Made by a program: the position numbers and the translations under genes. From Cryptomeria japonica (lineage: Eukaryota > Streptophyta > Pinopsida > Cupressales > Cupressaceae), in assembly GCF_030272615.1 (NCBI RefSeq), contig NC_081406.1, forward strand, positions 242,969,218 through 243,033,217: a stretch of DNA of 64,000 nt, written 5' to 3'. Of the stretch, positions 33,455-44,425 are shown piece by piece; position 1 is the first letter of the stretch, and each line of letters begins with the position of its first letter. Below the pieces are notes generated by a model. That model did no database searches, was not told the origin of the DNA, and saw only the letters and a program-made list of their open reading frames with translations.

Positions 33455-35170
33455 TTATGCAAAGGATTGGATGGAAGGATGGAAAATATGCATTGGATAA
33501 TGGATAGGGTATTGGAAGAATTGGGTTTCGTTGGATGGAAATGTTGGCAAGATCGACATTGGCACACACCTTGATGGGTGATGGATTGATGGAGGAAAAA
33601 TGGATTTTGGATATTGAGATTTGGATGGAGGAAAGGCTATGGATTTTGGGACATAAGGGCCCAAAACGGATGAAGAATGTGATGGAGGAATAGACTTGGA
33701 AAGTTTAGATGGAGGAACAACAATTTTGGATGCCAAGTTGGATGTTTCTTTTTGTGCTTCAAGGAGCTTCTTGGGGATCCACATGGTTTTTGATTTTTCA
33801 TGCTTTTGTGGTTCCTTGGAGTGCATTGCTTGCACAAGGGATTTAGGAACCCATATATATTTTGACTTTGCTTTATTTTGCTCAGTGGGCCTTTGTGGCC
33901 TTTTGTATTTTTCTTTTTCTTTATAGATCATATTGTTCTTTGTTTTGACATGTCGATTAGATTGGACATGTTGATCTTTGAATACATGTGGATTGCTAGA
34001 CTTACGACTTTTATACTTGGCATCCAAATTGCTTGGAGGGGGAAAGGAATGCATGGATGGATATGAATGAAATGGAGGCATGTGGGATGGATGGAAGGTT
34101 CTCCAAGATGTGTGCCTTTGCTGATGTTGCATAGGAGATGGAGGGATATAGGGACCTAGAATGGATGGAAGCGATGATGGAGAAGGTGGACATTTGGATT
34201 TTGACTTTGAAGGGATACCAGCGCCTTGAGTGTGAGCTCTGTAGCCATGACCATTAGTATACTCTTTGATATGGAAGGGTTCTTGCTTGTGAAGGTCTAC
34301 CCCTTTTCCTTTATGAATATCTTGACTTGTAGGATACTCTTTTCTTTGGGAAGAAGATGTGAGTCTATTATGAGAAATAGTGAGATCTTGAAGTGGATCG
34401 GATTGCACCAAAGTGGAAGAACCCATTATGCATGTCGAGGGTTCATGAACATCTTGCACTGACACGTTAGAATCATGAGGGGGATCAGGATCATGAGAGG
34501 GACTAGGATTTTGTGGTGGACATGGTTCAATGACAGGCTCTTCAAGAGATGGAATGGGAGAAATAATGGGATCGTCAAAAGAAATACGATCTTGGAGTGG
34601 ATATGCAGGATTAGGGCAAGGAGATGGAGGAACAAGTGGATCTTGTGGAGGATCTGAAGGAATGATTTGATCTTGACAAGGAGGAAGATCATTGGAATCT
34701 TCTTTAAAGGTGCTTTGCTCTTGACTTTCAATGGGATCGTCAGAAAGAATGGAAGGGATATCTTGATCTTGTTTAGGAAGTGGAATGTCAATGGGATTTG
34801 AAAGGACATTTTTTTCATGAAATGGAAGGGGATCGTTTGGGATTTGATGGACTGGAATATCTTGATCTTGCTCAGGGAATGGAGTGTCAATAGGACTTTG
34901 GATAGGATGGACAAGAATAGGGGAATCATCGTGAGTGTCTAGGGAAATGGGATCTTGGTCAACAATTGGATGGGATGATAAGGTTTTAGGATCTTGATCT
35001 TGATCTTCTTCAAGACACGTTTCTTCATGCTCTAAATTATCCTCTTGACATGAGGTTGGACTTTGGATATGCATGGGGGATTTTGACAAGGGATTAATGC
35101 TTTGGCATGAAGGAAAGGCAATTTGAACATTTGTAAGATCAGACATTCCAATCGTAAAGCTTTCTTGCAT
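33455..35170 (-). CDS. Gag-position ORF, second part: Pro/Ser/Asp/Gln-rich protein
   Basis: 571 codons from the ATG at 35170, in phase with the upstream frame that ends at a TGA 27 bp earlier. The N-terminal half is acidic and low in complexity, with loose repeats of DQDI, DPI and PPSP. The C-terminal half is basic with two pairs of internal repeats: YIWVPKSLVQA/TMWIPKKLLEA and ILGPYIPPS/VLGPYVPKS. No zinc knuckle, protease or RT motif is seen. Position after the primer site and leader suggests a gag-like or accessory structural role. Disordered composition is evident; the function is unknown. Confidence 0.6.
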   Translation of the reverse strand: MQESFTIGMSDLTNVQIAFPSCQSINPLSKSPMHIQSPTSCQEDNLEHEETCLEEDQDQDPKTLSSHPIVDQDPISLDTHDDSPILVHPIQSPIDTPFPEQDQDIPVHQIPNDPLPFHEKNVLSNPIDIPLPKQDQDIPSILSDDPIESQEQSTFKEDSNDLPPCQDQIIPSDPPQDPLVPPSPCPNPAYPLQDRISFDDPIISPIPSLEEPVIEPCPPQNPSPSHDPDPPHDSNVSVQDVHEPSTCIMGSSTLVQSDPLQDLTISHNRLTSSSQRKEYPTSQDIHKGKGVDLHKQEPFHIKEYTNGHGYRAHTQGAGIPSKSKSKCPPSPSSLPSILGPYIPPSPMQHQQRHTSWRTFHPSHMPPFHSYPSMHSFPPPSNLDAKYKSRKSSNPHVFKDQHVQSNRHVKTKNNMIYKEKEKYKRPQRPTEQNKAKSKYIWVPKSLVQAMHSKEPQKHEKSKTMWIPKKLLEAQKETSNLASKIVVPPSKLSKSIPPSHSSSVLGPYVPKSIAFPPSKSQYPKSIFPPSIHHPSRCVPMSILPTFPSNETQFFQYPIHYPMHIFHPSIQSFA

Positions 35171-35197
35171 CTTAGATTTGGGTCCACTTTTTGGTAT

Positions 35198-35986
35198 TCA
35201 AGGAATCACTTCTTGTTGAGGGACACCTGTCATCATCATTTGTGTGGCCTTCATTTGATCTGGTGTTAAAGGTGTTGCATTAAACAATGGATTGTTTATT
35301 ATTTTGAATGTGGACTTTTGAGGAATAGTCACTGTCAATGCCTTTGAAGCACGTTTACTCATCAAGGTGGGTTGGGTTTCTTGTTGCACATGTTCTTCAT
35401 TTGGATGCGGAGAGAAACCTAGCAACTCACCGCCTTGTTGTTTTTGCACATTAATTTGCTTACTTGAGGAGGTCACATTACTCATCATGTCAAGATATTT
35501 TTGTGGGAACCTCTTAAAGACCTTATTCAAGAATTTATCCATCTTTTTTGTCAACTTTGGATCCTTAAGGAACATAACAATATCATCAGAGGCATCGAAA
35601 TCTGATGAAGAATCTAGTAAAATATTTGGATTTGTTTCTTGCTGAATGCCTTGATCTGAACCAAATCCTTGTGAGAGGGTTTGTTCTTCATATAATGTTT
35701 GAGTTTGAATGTCATGTTGCAAGTTTGGTTGATTCCAATCGAAAGGTGGACTTCCTCTTGGAGTAGGTGGGACACTCCCATGTCCTGGTTTCATAGGTAC
35801 AAACAATGGTTCATACAATGGAGGTGGTCCAAGTTGAACCGTTCCATATGGTGGTAGAGATGTGTTTGATGAACCTTCAACTTGCACTGTCTGACTAGTT
35901 TGAAACTGCGAATTTGCTATGTTATCCATGGATTGATACATTGGTTCACTCATCTTCTTAGATCTTGATCTTGTCTCAACAGGCAT
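35198..35986 (-). CDS. Gag-position ORF, first part
   Basis: 262 codons from the ATG at 35986 (MPVETRSRSKKMSE); the frame is open 33 codons further up but the basic MPVETRSRS start is the natural one. It is rich in Gln, Pro and Ser, with a helical charged segment FLKDPKLTKKMDKFLNKV near residue 160 and LTPDQMKATQMMM near the end. The stop is TGA, and the next frame continues in the same phase after nine codons. This makes an 844-codon frame broken by one stop, either a nonsense mutation or a programmed readthrough. No known domain is recognised. Confidence 0.6.
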   Translation of the reverse strand: MPVETRSRSKKMSEPMYQSMDNIANSQFQTSQTVQVEGSSNTSLPPYGTVQLGPPPLYEPLFVPMKPGHGSVPPTPRGSPPFDWNQPNLQHDIQTQTLYEEQTLSQGFGSDQGIQQETNPNILLDSSSDFDASDDIVMFLKDPKLTKKMDKFLNKVFKRFPQKYLDMMSNVTSSSKQINVQKQQGGELLGFSPHPNEEHVQQETQPTLMSKRASKALTVTIPQKSTFKIINNPLFNATPLTPDQMKATQMMMTGVPQQEVIP

Positions 35987-37800
35987 GTCACTTATGCAAA
36001 TGCAAATTTTTATTTTTTTTTTGGAATTTTTCAAAGACAATATATGATATGTAACTAAATGCAAACTAAATAGATGAAAATGCAATCTATGTTTTTGGTT
36101 GTTTTTGAAGATTTTGACAAACTTTTGAAATGCAAATCTAAAAAGAGACCCTTAGGAAATTGAAATGATGTCTAGACCTCAAAGGACAAAAGGACTTAAT
36201 GGACAAAGGACAAGATGACAATGTCTCCCCTATATGCTTGGATACTAAGCTAGGTTTGACGAAATGATATTGATGACAAAAGGATAAAAGATTTGATAAG
36301 GTCTAGACTTCTTAACAATGACTTAGGGTTTATCAGAGATTTGGATTACTCAAGTATGACAAAACCTAGTTTTGACACTATATGCAAAGGGACAATTAAT
36401 ATGCAAATGGTCTTAATATGACATGACAATGACTTAGGCTTAATGAAGAGACTTGGGATATGCGAATGCAAATGTATGACAATGTCAACCTAAGATGAAA
36501 CCTAAGGTTTAATTATGAAATGATATTACTCTTATGCAAGAGGACATATGCAAATGGATGACTTTTATTGATATGCAAAAGAAGTATAACTTAGGTGAAA
36601 CCTAACCTTGATTCTTGATAATGACTTTGAAAAATGCAACCTAGGATGAATCTAAATGTAAGTGACATAAGAGTTGAGGCAAGTTTTTGAACAATGTTGA
36701 ATAACCATGCTTTAGGAAGATGATCTTTGAATCTTGTTGAATTTTTGTTGGATGAATGTCTCTTGTGTTTAATCTTGTTTTGATCAATGTGTTTTGCTTT
36801 TGAAGTGGGATAACATTCAACTTTTGACAATCAAAGAATACAAGATGTTACAACTTAGACTCAAGACAATCATGCTCATTTCCACTTTCCTTAGGGTAGG
36901 CAAAGACATTAGGTACTTGAGAGGTAGACTCATTATGGGATTCAAGGAGAATACATAGATGCTTGACCCGACGTGCTCCCCTCCACGGCACTCACTTCTC
37001 AGGGCAACCAAGCATCAGTCCCCATGGAATCTCCCCATGGCGAACTTAGTATCTCTTCCAAGTATCCGAATTTGTCCTTCTCAAGCAACTAGAAGGGTTT
37101 TTGGCCTCTAAAAACAAGGTATGTAGTAAGGATTTCTGTTAAGCATTACTCCTTGATGTCACGCAAGCGTGATTGAGACATTAAGCCCATCAAGATACCA
37201 AACAAATGTAGTCGCGCAAGCACAATTTAGACCAAGAGGATTTAGACCAAGAGGCCCTACTTAGATGTTGATATGAGAAAGAGTCCAAGGGTCATCACTT
37301 CCCAAGTAACTACAATTCCCACGTAACACTTCCTTCAAAGCTTTCGCTCATCGGGTATTTTTTTATAGTGAGTTAGAATGCCAAGGAATTCTAGCCGTAC
37401 TCACTTTGGGTCGTTCCCTTCTCACGATTATCACTTGCTTGCAAAAGCAAAGTGGTCGGGAAGGCAGGCCCTCTAATGGAGACACTCAATCAACAACACA
37501 AGCATGGTATCGAAGATCTAGATTTCTGATCACCCTAAGAAGGATGAGAGCATACTCTCCTACTCCAATGTCACACTTAACAATCAAAGCAAGCAAAGGT
37601 TCATTTCCACCTATTTATAAATCACTAAGTGCCCAATTAAAAATCTCAAACACACAATTTGGTTGTTTCTCCAAGGCAACCTGCAAAACACATGTTAGAG
37701 GTTTGATTTGTTGTCTTTGACCATCGATTCTGCATAACACATGTTAGTAGTTTGATTTTTAGTCTTTGTCATGCGTATGCCAAGATCCTCTGATCTAGAC
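35987..37800 (-). other. 5' leader of the LTR element
   Basis: Non-coding region between the primer site and the gag-position frame, with repeated 'cctaag/ggacaa/aatgaca' blocks on the plus strand and a more GC-rich part at 36950-37600. Long leaders are known in large gypsy elements. Confidence 0.5.
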
Positions 37801-37801
37801 T

Positions 37802-37920
37802 TTACACAGGCGCAGAAGTCATGACACAAGCGCAGAATGTTTAACACAAGCGCAGAATGTCTCAACACAGGCGCAAGATGTCTCAACACAGGCGCAGAAT
37901 GCCTCACACAAGCGCAGAAG
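37802..37920. repeat. 20-bp tandem repeat near the primer site
   Basis: Six copies of acaca(g/a)gcgcagaa(t/g) at about 20-bp spacing (37804, 37824, 37844, 37865, 37885, 37905) in the element's leader, about 100-230 bp from the primer site. It could be a packaging or enhancer-like array; nothing in the sequence proves it. Confidence 0.8.
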
Positions 37921-38018
37921 TGTCCAGAATGCACTGCACGGCCCTGTTTTTGGGTTTTTGACCTGCAAATCAACTTAGAAGCACTCCAAAACACAATAAA
38001 AGGGTTAGAAGGTTAGTA

Positions 38019-38036
38019 TTCACGTCGGGTTCACCA
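38019..38036 (-). promoter_or_regulatory. Primer-binding site of the 10.86-kb element
   Basis: Five bases after the 5' LTR the minus strand reads TGGTGAACCCGACGTGAA. The TGG start fits the CCA end of a tRNA; the tRNA could not be named by eye. Confidence 0.6.
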
Positions 38037-38041
38037 ATTAA

Positions 38042-39587
38042 TGTAGCATCAGAAATTAGGAATCATCAAAACATAAGTAAATCAATCAATCAAAACACAA
38101 GACATGCTAGCTCAATCAAAAGAAATCTCATTGAAATGAACCTAATTCCAAAGCACATTCAATAGAGGCACAAAAACAAAGCATTTAAAAGAAAATGTCA
38201 TGCAAACCATATAACAATTCGGATGCTTCTTCCATGCGGCTCCATTGTTGTTCTTTCCTCTTCAATGGGTTTGTGGATCTCACCTACAAGTGCTCACACA
38301 ATTGAAAGCAAAAAGCTCAAGAGTACTAGAAACGAAAATTCGGTAGTTTGATAGAAATTCGGGATTAAGGATTCGAAGGATTCAAGGATCTGATTTGATT
38401 GAAAATCATCCAATTTATAGAAGAATTGGATAAGTGACAAGATTAGCATGATGCAATTCAAATGGAAATTGCAAATCAATATGACAAATTATGACAAATT
38501 ATGCACTTTCCATGCACAATTTGATTGATTGTTAATTGATGACAAATTATGACACATTCCATGTCAAAATTGATTGATTATCAATTATGACAATTTATGA
38601 CAAATTGAAATGTCATTCCCATAGAATTAGGAGATGAAATAGGAGGGAAAAGAAATTAGAAATTAAGAAAATAGGAAATTGAAATTGATGAAAATTAGAA
38701 AATTGGAATTAGAAATTGAAGGAAAATTAGAATTTAGTGAATTAATCAATAATTTTTCATTTATTAATTAATTCACTCACAAAGAGGAATAATTAGCCAA
38801 TTAAATGAATATTTAATTGTAATGAGGAAACTTAGGATTAATAAATAATTTAGTAATCCTAAAGGAAGAAATGACACATTAGGTTAAATGAATAAATCAT
38901 GAAACCCTAGAAGACAAATTAGAAATGCGAAAATGACAATTAGGTCTTGATTGAAGATAATTAATGTCATGATTTTGAATTGATAAATGATCAATGCAAC
39001 AAAATGATTTGATCGATAAATGCGCCAATTGACGAGGAACAATGACAAATTGATCCAAATTGACATAATTGAGACAGACAAAGATCGATAGCGAAATAAT
39101 CGCAAAATGACAAAATTGACAAGAGGACGAGTATCGATGATAAAATAGGTTGCAAGACGACAAGATTGGAAATGACCACGATCGATGACAAATCGATCGC
39201 CAAAACGACAAGATTGATAAACCGATCGATGACAAATCTATCGTTAAAATGACAAGATTGAAGGATTGATGATACGATTGATAAGATTGATAGAAGGACA
39301 AAACCCTAGTTAGGATTGACGATGTCCAGAATGATAAGATTGAATACGCACATTGATGCGATAGGATAAGATTGATCAAAATCATGACTGGATAATGTTG
39401 TCGACAAGACCAAATTCGAGGACGAGATGATTGAAGAATGTAGAAGAATGACTCGATGTTCGCAAATGATAAAGACCAAGTGCGTGACATAGGAGAAATG
39501 TTAATGCGACGCAAAAACCTAAAATGAGGCAATGCGCAAATGTTAAAGTATGACCTCGCAAGCGTTGACCATTTTTGGGTGTCTACA
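38042..39587 (-). repeat. 5' LTR of the 10.86-kb element
   Basis: 1546 bp, nearly identical to the copy at 28730-30275. Visible differences include single-base changes near 38053, 38342, 39080, 39130, 39240, 39423 and 39453. The equal length and small divergence point to a recent insertion. Confidence 0.95.
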
Positions 39588-39592
39588 GTCTC

Positions 39593-40206
39593 TCATACAA
39601 TTTCCAAACCAACTTAGCACCTAAGGCTAAATTCTGACTTTCTAGACTCCTAATGCCTGTACCTCCAAGGTTTTTAGGCAAACAAACTTTATCCCATGCT
39701 ACCAGAGGGAGTTTCTTCTTACCATCTTTATTATTACTCCAAAGGAAGGACCTAAGAGTATCTTGCAAACTAACAAGAGCCGCTTTCGGAGACTGCAAAA
39801 CAGACATGAGATAAATAGGAACAGCATTTAGGACAGACTTAATAAGAACAATCTTACCAGCCAAAGATAACCATCTATGATTCCAGGATAGGATCCTTCT
39901 AGAGATAACTGAAATGATCTTATCCCAAAACTCAATTCTATCCTGCTTAATGAAGAAAGGTATACCAAGATAAGAACAAGGAAGATTTCTAGATGCAAAT
40001 ACCCAAAAAATCTTCAATGTATCCTGAACCAATTGTGAAGCATGAAGGAAAACAATCTTTGACTTATCAATATTGACTCTCTGACCAGAAAAGGATGCAT
40101 AATTCTGTATTATCCCCTTTATCACTCTTTGCGTCACCCAAAGAGGCCTGACCAAATAACAAGGTATCATTTGCAAACAAGCAATGCGAAATGCTTTGTG
40201 GAACAT
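39593..40206 (-). pseudogene. LINE ORF2: RT C-terminal part and connection region
   Basis: Minus-strand frame after a frameshift near 40140. It contains GQRVNIDKSKIVF and CSYLGIPFF, then ILSWNHRWLSLAGKIVLIKSVLNAVP and FLWSNNKDGKKKLPLVAWDKVCLPKNLGG, all typical of the region after the RT palm in plant L1 ORF2. It ends at WKLYER, where the LTR element is inserted; the sequence resumes at 28724. Confidence 0.85.
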
Positions 40207-40822
40207 TCTGAATCCTAATTCCCTTCCAAAGCCCTCCCAACTTAGCGGCTCTTATAGCCCAACTGAACGTTTCAGCTAGAAGAATGAACAAGAAAGGAGA
40301 CAGGGGATCCCCCTGCCTCAAACCCCTGGAAGAGGAGAAAAAACCACAAGGGGAGCCATTAATTAGAACTGAGAACCTTGCAGAAGAAATACAAGCACGA
40401 ATCCATTTGACCCATGCCTTGGAAAAGCCCAATTTAAGTAGAACAACACACAACGCCCCCCATTCTACTCTATCATATGCTTTCATCATATCTAATTTGA
40501 GGATCATGGCCGAGATTCTCTGAGTAGAAATAGAATGCAGAACCTCATGTGCCACTATAGCTCCCTCTGCCGTCTCCCTTCCTGGAACAAAACCACCTTG
40601 TTCTAAAGAAATGATCTTAGGTAGAATTTTAGCCAACCTTAAAGAAATAGCCTTGGTAAAAATCTTGTACAAAGTATTACATAAAGCAATAGGGCGAAAA
40701 TCAGCAAATGTCTTGGTAACCTCTTTTTTAGGAATAATTGCAATCATTGTATTATTGAGCTCTTTCAAAACAGACCTATTCCTTCTAGCTTCCTCAAGGG
40801 CCAATAAAACATCATTTCCCAC
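40067..40822 (-). pseudogene. LINE ORF2: reverse transcriptase palm
   Basis: Motifs in order: NTMIAIIPKKE, FRPIALCNTLYKIFTKAIS, EQGGFVPGRE, MILKLDMMKAYDRVEW (first catalytic Asp), GLRQGDPLSPFLFIL and LFANDTLLFG. The last is normally F-A-D-D; here the first Asp of the pair is Asn, which should abolish catalysis. A stop separates this frame from the upstream part (FFQK, then stop, then WDFVGN in phase). A frameshift follows near 40140. Confidence 0.9.
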
Positions 40823-40831
40823 AAAATCCCA

Positions 40832-41365
40832 TCATTTCTGAAAGAATAAAGGAGTAAAGTCATCCGGTCCTGGAGCCTTATCAGGGTTCATTGCAAAAAC
40901 AGCATTCTTAACTTCATCCAAAGAAAAAGGAGACATCAACATTTTATTATCTTCTAAATATACCAATGAAGGAATATTAGAAGAAATGTTATTATGAAGA
41001 TCTCCATGCTCCGAAGACAATAGTGACTTAAAAAACCTAACTGCCTCTGAAGCAATATCCTCCTGTTCTGTTAAAAGTCTGCCATTTGGACACTCAATAC
41101 AAGATATCCTATTTTTACTTCTCTTAATTTTTGTTGAAGAGTGAAAAAATTTTGTATTTCTATCACCCTCTAAAAGCCAGATCTCCCTCGATTTCTGTCT
41201 CCAATAGATTTCTTCTCTGGACAAAACTTCTTCAAGCTCTACTTTTAGCAATTTTAGTTCATCAAAAACAAGAGGCACCATACCATGTTGAATCACATGT
41301 GAATTAAGACATTCAATCATATCTTGAATCCTCTGTTTTTCCTGAAAGATGTTCTTAAAATGCAA
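40832..41365 (-). pseudogene. LINE ORF2: linker and RT N-terminal part
   Basis: Contains WLLEGDRNTKFFH, the conserved motif between endonuclease and RT in plant L1s, and NPDKAPGPDDFTPLFFQK, the entry of the RT domain. It is in phase with the palm frame except for one TGA. Confidence 0.85.
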
Positions 41366-41400
41366 GATATTTCATTCTCTAATATTAAATTTCAAAAATC

Positions 41401-42305
41401 TCAACTTCTTAGCAATCTGAAACATTCAGGATCCAGAGCAATAAGGAGCAGAACTCCACTATTTTTTGAGCAAAGGCAAAAGGAAGAATCTCTAAACCAC
41501 ATAGGTTCAAATTTAAAAGGTGACTTAAAAGGAGCTTTATCTTCCAGAATTGATAGGGAAATTGGAAAATGATCTGACCCCGAAACTGGAAAAATAGAGG
41601 AAAAAAAATTGAACTCTGAATCAATCCAAACATCTGATAACAAAACCGGTCTAACCTTTCCGCAATCTGAGAAAAATCTCGTCGCATATTTGTCCATGTG
41701 AAAATCCCATTCTGAAACTGACAATCAAAAAAACCCATGTCCTTAATGAACATCCCAAAGTCTTCCATAATTTTTTTATTAGGAAGAATACCTCCTTTCT
41801 TTTCTCCCAAGTCAGTGATAGCATTAAAATCCCCCCCAAAGATTATAAAGGGAGCGTGTCTTAAAGGGGAGGAAATTCTCTTAAGATCTCCCCATAATTT
41901 AGTCTTCCTTTGAATACCAGAAGGAGCATAAATATTAAAAAGCCAAAACTTAACCTTCGAAAGCTTGCTTTTAACTAAGGCCAACATCCAGTTTACAATA
42001 GAAGCAACTAGCTCAACCTCAATGTTATAGTTATTCCAAAGCAATGCCAAACCCCCTGACACACCACAAGCTGGAGAGGAGAGGAATTCCCACTTTCTCC
42101 AAGAAGAAAAAACCAAATCAGCAGACTCCTTTGACAATTTTGTCTCTTGCAACATGAAAATATCACACTTAACTAAGTCCATCTGGGACTTAATTAAGCG
42201 CCTCTTGTTAGGGGCATAACATTCCAAGATATAATTCTCATTGTTCTCGAGGGGAGACCGAGGCTCCCCTCTTTCCTTTAGACGGAGAAGGTTTTCCTTC
42301 TCCAA
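41401..42305 (-). pseudogene. LINE ORF2: AP-like endonuclease
   Basis: ORF2 starts at the ATG 42241 (MRIISWNV). A small indel within about 15 codons moves the reading to the frame with DIFMLQETKLS (catalytic Glu), FNIYAPSG, GGDFNAITD and FTWTN...IAERLDRF. Near 41660 another frameshift leads to the frame with SDHFPISLSI, the final SDH motif. All main endonuclease motifs are present but spread over three frames. This enzyme would nick target DNA to start reverse transcription. Confidence 0.85.
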
Positions 42306-42999
42306 AACTACTTTGAAGATTACGCTTCACAGCCCCCGACCTAGTCACAGGAGGACTGATAATAGACCTCTTACTCCTCTTACCCTTAGGAGTACCACTT
42401 CCTTTCATAGCGTCACTAAGAGAAACCGAATGCTTCCCTTTCCCAACACCAGGAGAAAAAGACAAAATCTGTTGAATCCCAGCATCAATTTCCAATTGAG
42501 TCTTTCAATTCTTTGGAGGCCTACCCCTACCAGGAGAAACCACAAATGAAGCCCTAATTAGAGTAGTTTGAACAATTGGTAAACTCTTACTTGACTTAGG
42601 AGAAGTCATGGCTAAATTATCTGTGATGCCCACTTCTGATGAGGCCAAAACCTCAAAAGGGTTAGCAGATGTAGAAATAGGAAGGGTCGATTTAATTCCC
42701 CCCAAGTCATTCTCAATGGAACAGATAACCCTATTCGTAATGTCCTCATCCATCTGATGCTCATGATCTTTAAAAAGATCATTTACTTGGTGAACCAGAT
42801 TTTCATCTGGCACAATAACAGGAATGTCCCCCAACTGAATATTATTTCCTAAGGCGGCATTATTATCCACATCCACATCAACATGCTGCGAAGAATTAGA
42901 CACCAATTCTTTGACTTGTTGAGCAAGGATAGCATCATCAAGAAACCCCAACATTAGACTCTGAAACAACCGCATCATTCTTCGCAAAAATCTGACCAA
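42238..42999 (-). pseudogene. LINE ORF1 C-terminal part
   Basis: Continuation of ORF1 after a frameshift near 42955, with one in-frame TGA at about 42505. It is acidic at first, then strongly basic (GRGRPPKN, KGKRSKRS, PSKGKRG), suited to nucleic-acid binding. The stop TGA (42240-42238) overlaps the ORF2 start ATG (42241-42239) as ATGA. Confidence 0.75.
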
Positions 43000-44425
43000 T
43001 CCCTTGACAACTTTCTAAGTATTCTTTTGACTTCACAGGACAGACAGGATTCCCACCACCATCATTTAGTGACTTATCCAAGGAATTTTGAAGCAGATCA
43101 TCCCCATTGTTGTCCCCCGAAACCACAATATTCTGGTGAGCTACTGTCTTATCCTTACTTGTAAATAACCCTACAGACTCTGGATCGTGAGACACAACAT
43201 AAACCTCTCGCTTCCCAACATCCCTCATAGCCTGGTTAACCTCAAAAGTAGCGGGAGGTTTCCCAGTGGAACCATTAACTAATAGTTTATCCAGAAATGG
43301 ATTATCATTACTACCCAAGCAATGTTCTGCTTTATCCAGAACAGAGGATTTCGAAAAATCCATAAGAAAAGGAGCATCCAATTGCAAGGAAGTTTTACCA
43401 AAGTCTTTCTCCAACTTATTAATTGGTTGTTTCCAGATACCCTCAAGAGAATTAATGATACAAGTCCGAGGGCAAACATTATTAGGGTTAGTCAAGACAC
43501 AGATTTTTACCAAAACCTCCCCCTCCACAAAATCAAATCTTGATGATAAGAAAGAACCACAAGTATTACCAATTTGTTCCAAAACCTCTGGGTCCATAAA
43601 TTCAAACGGTAATTTGGGCAAGCCAAACCAGAAAGGAACTAATTTAAAGCTTGACCAAGCAGGGACATAAAATGGTTTCCAAGTCGAAACAAACACTAAA
43701 TTTTTACCAAACCAGTAATGTGAAGATTTTAAAACTTCATCCCTAACAAAAGAAGAGTTGAAAACAATTATAAATGCATTTGCAGAGAGTAATTGAAAAT
43801 AACACATATCATACCACTTTTTTTGCAATTTATGATGAAATTTAGATAAACTAGTTGCATCCCCCCATATTTCCCCAGAAATAGCATGTGTATGCAAACA
43901 ACGAGCTTTCAAATCCACAACAGAATTAAGTAAATCAATGCATGGAACAGGAGCCCATACCTGTGAAGACCCACCTCCTAAATCAAAGCCGGTTTGATTT
44001 TCACTTACCTTATCGTCTTTTCCTGATGTCAAAGATTCCCTTACCTTATCCCCCCTTTGATGTGACGAAGATAACTCAAGCGGGTTACTGTTAGACTGTT
44101 TGTCCATCATCTTTGCACCAGCGTTCAGCCGAGAAACCCTAATTGCCTCATTTACAGATGAAAACTTCACAACTTTCGCATAGGACGGTTTTCCTCCCAA
44201 CTCTGTAGATCGATTACCCGGAAGCCCCTTAAAATGATTGGGGCTAAACTCTTGCCGCGGGCCCTGACCAAAATGCCTACGATCCAAAAATCGTTGATGC
44301 CCTACACCAGATCTGTCCATACTCCACCAATTTCCACTGCTTGGACCTCTGAAAAAACCCCGAAAATACTTGGAGACCGGTCTGAAATTTCGTAAGTCTG
44401 CCCTCAACCAATTCTGCGCCGCCAT
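42938..44425 (-). pseudogene. LINE ORF1 with DUF4283-like domain
   Basis: 495 codons starting MAAQNWLRADLRNF. Residues about 180-330 match the DUF4283-type domain of plant LINE ORF1 proteins: HTHAISGEIWGD, YFQLLSANAFIIVFNS, WFGKNLVFVSTWKPFY and FWFGLPKLPFEFM, then CGSFLSSRFDFVEGE. A zinc knuckle is not clear. ORF1 binds the element RNA in the family. A frameshift near 42955 moves the reading to the next frame. The 5' UTR lies at about 44426-45060. Confidence 0.8.

Larger units (their letters stand above)
28725..39592 (-). mobile_element. 10.86-kb non-autonomous LTR retrotransposon (Tat-like layout)
   Basis: Complete element 28730-39587 between 5-bp repeats GTCTC (28725-28729, 39588-39592). 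Two 1546-bp LTRs differ by only about ten substitutions seen by eye. Orientation is minus: a TGG-initial primer site follows the right LTR and a purine tract precedes the left LTR on the minus strand. The internal 7.77 kb has a gag-position frame (35986-33455), an antisense ORF (30639-31223) and long non-coding stretches, but no protease, RT, RNase H or integrase. Known: Tat-lineage Ty3/gypsy elements often carry extra and antisense ORFs near the 3' LTR. Assignment to Tat is an inference from layout. Confidence 0.85.

Noticed and set aside
34426-34929. 167-codon minus-strand frame of Leu/Ile/Pro
   Set aside because: It is an alternative frame of the gag-position ORF 33455-35170, produced by that ORF's biased codons.
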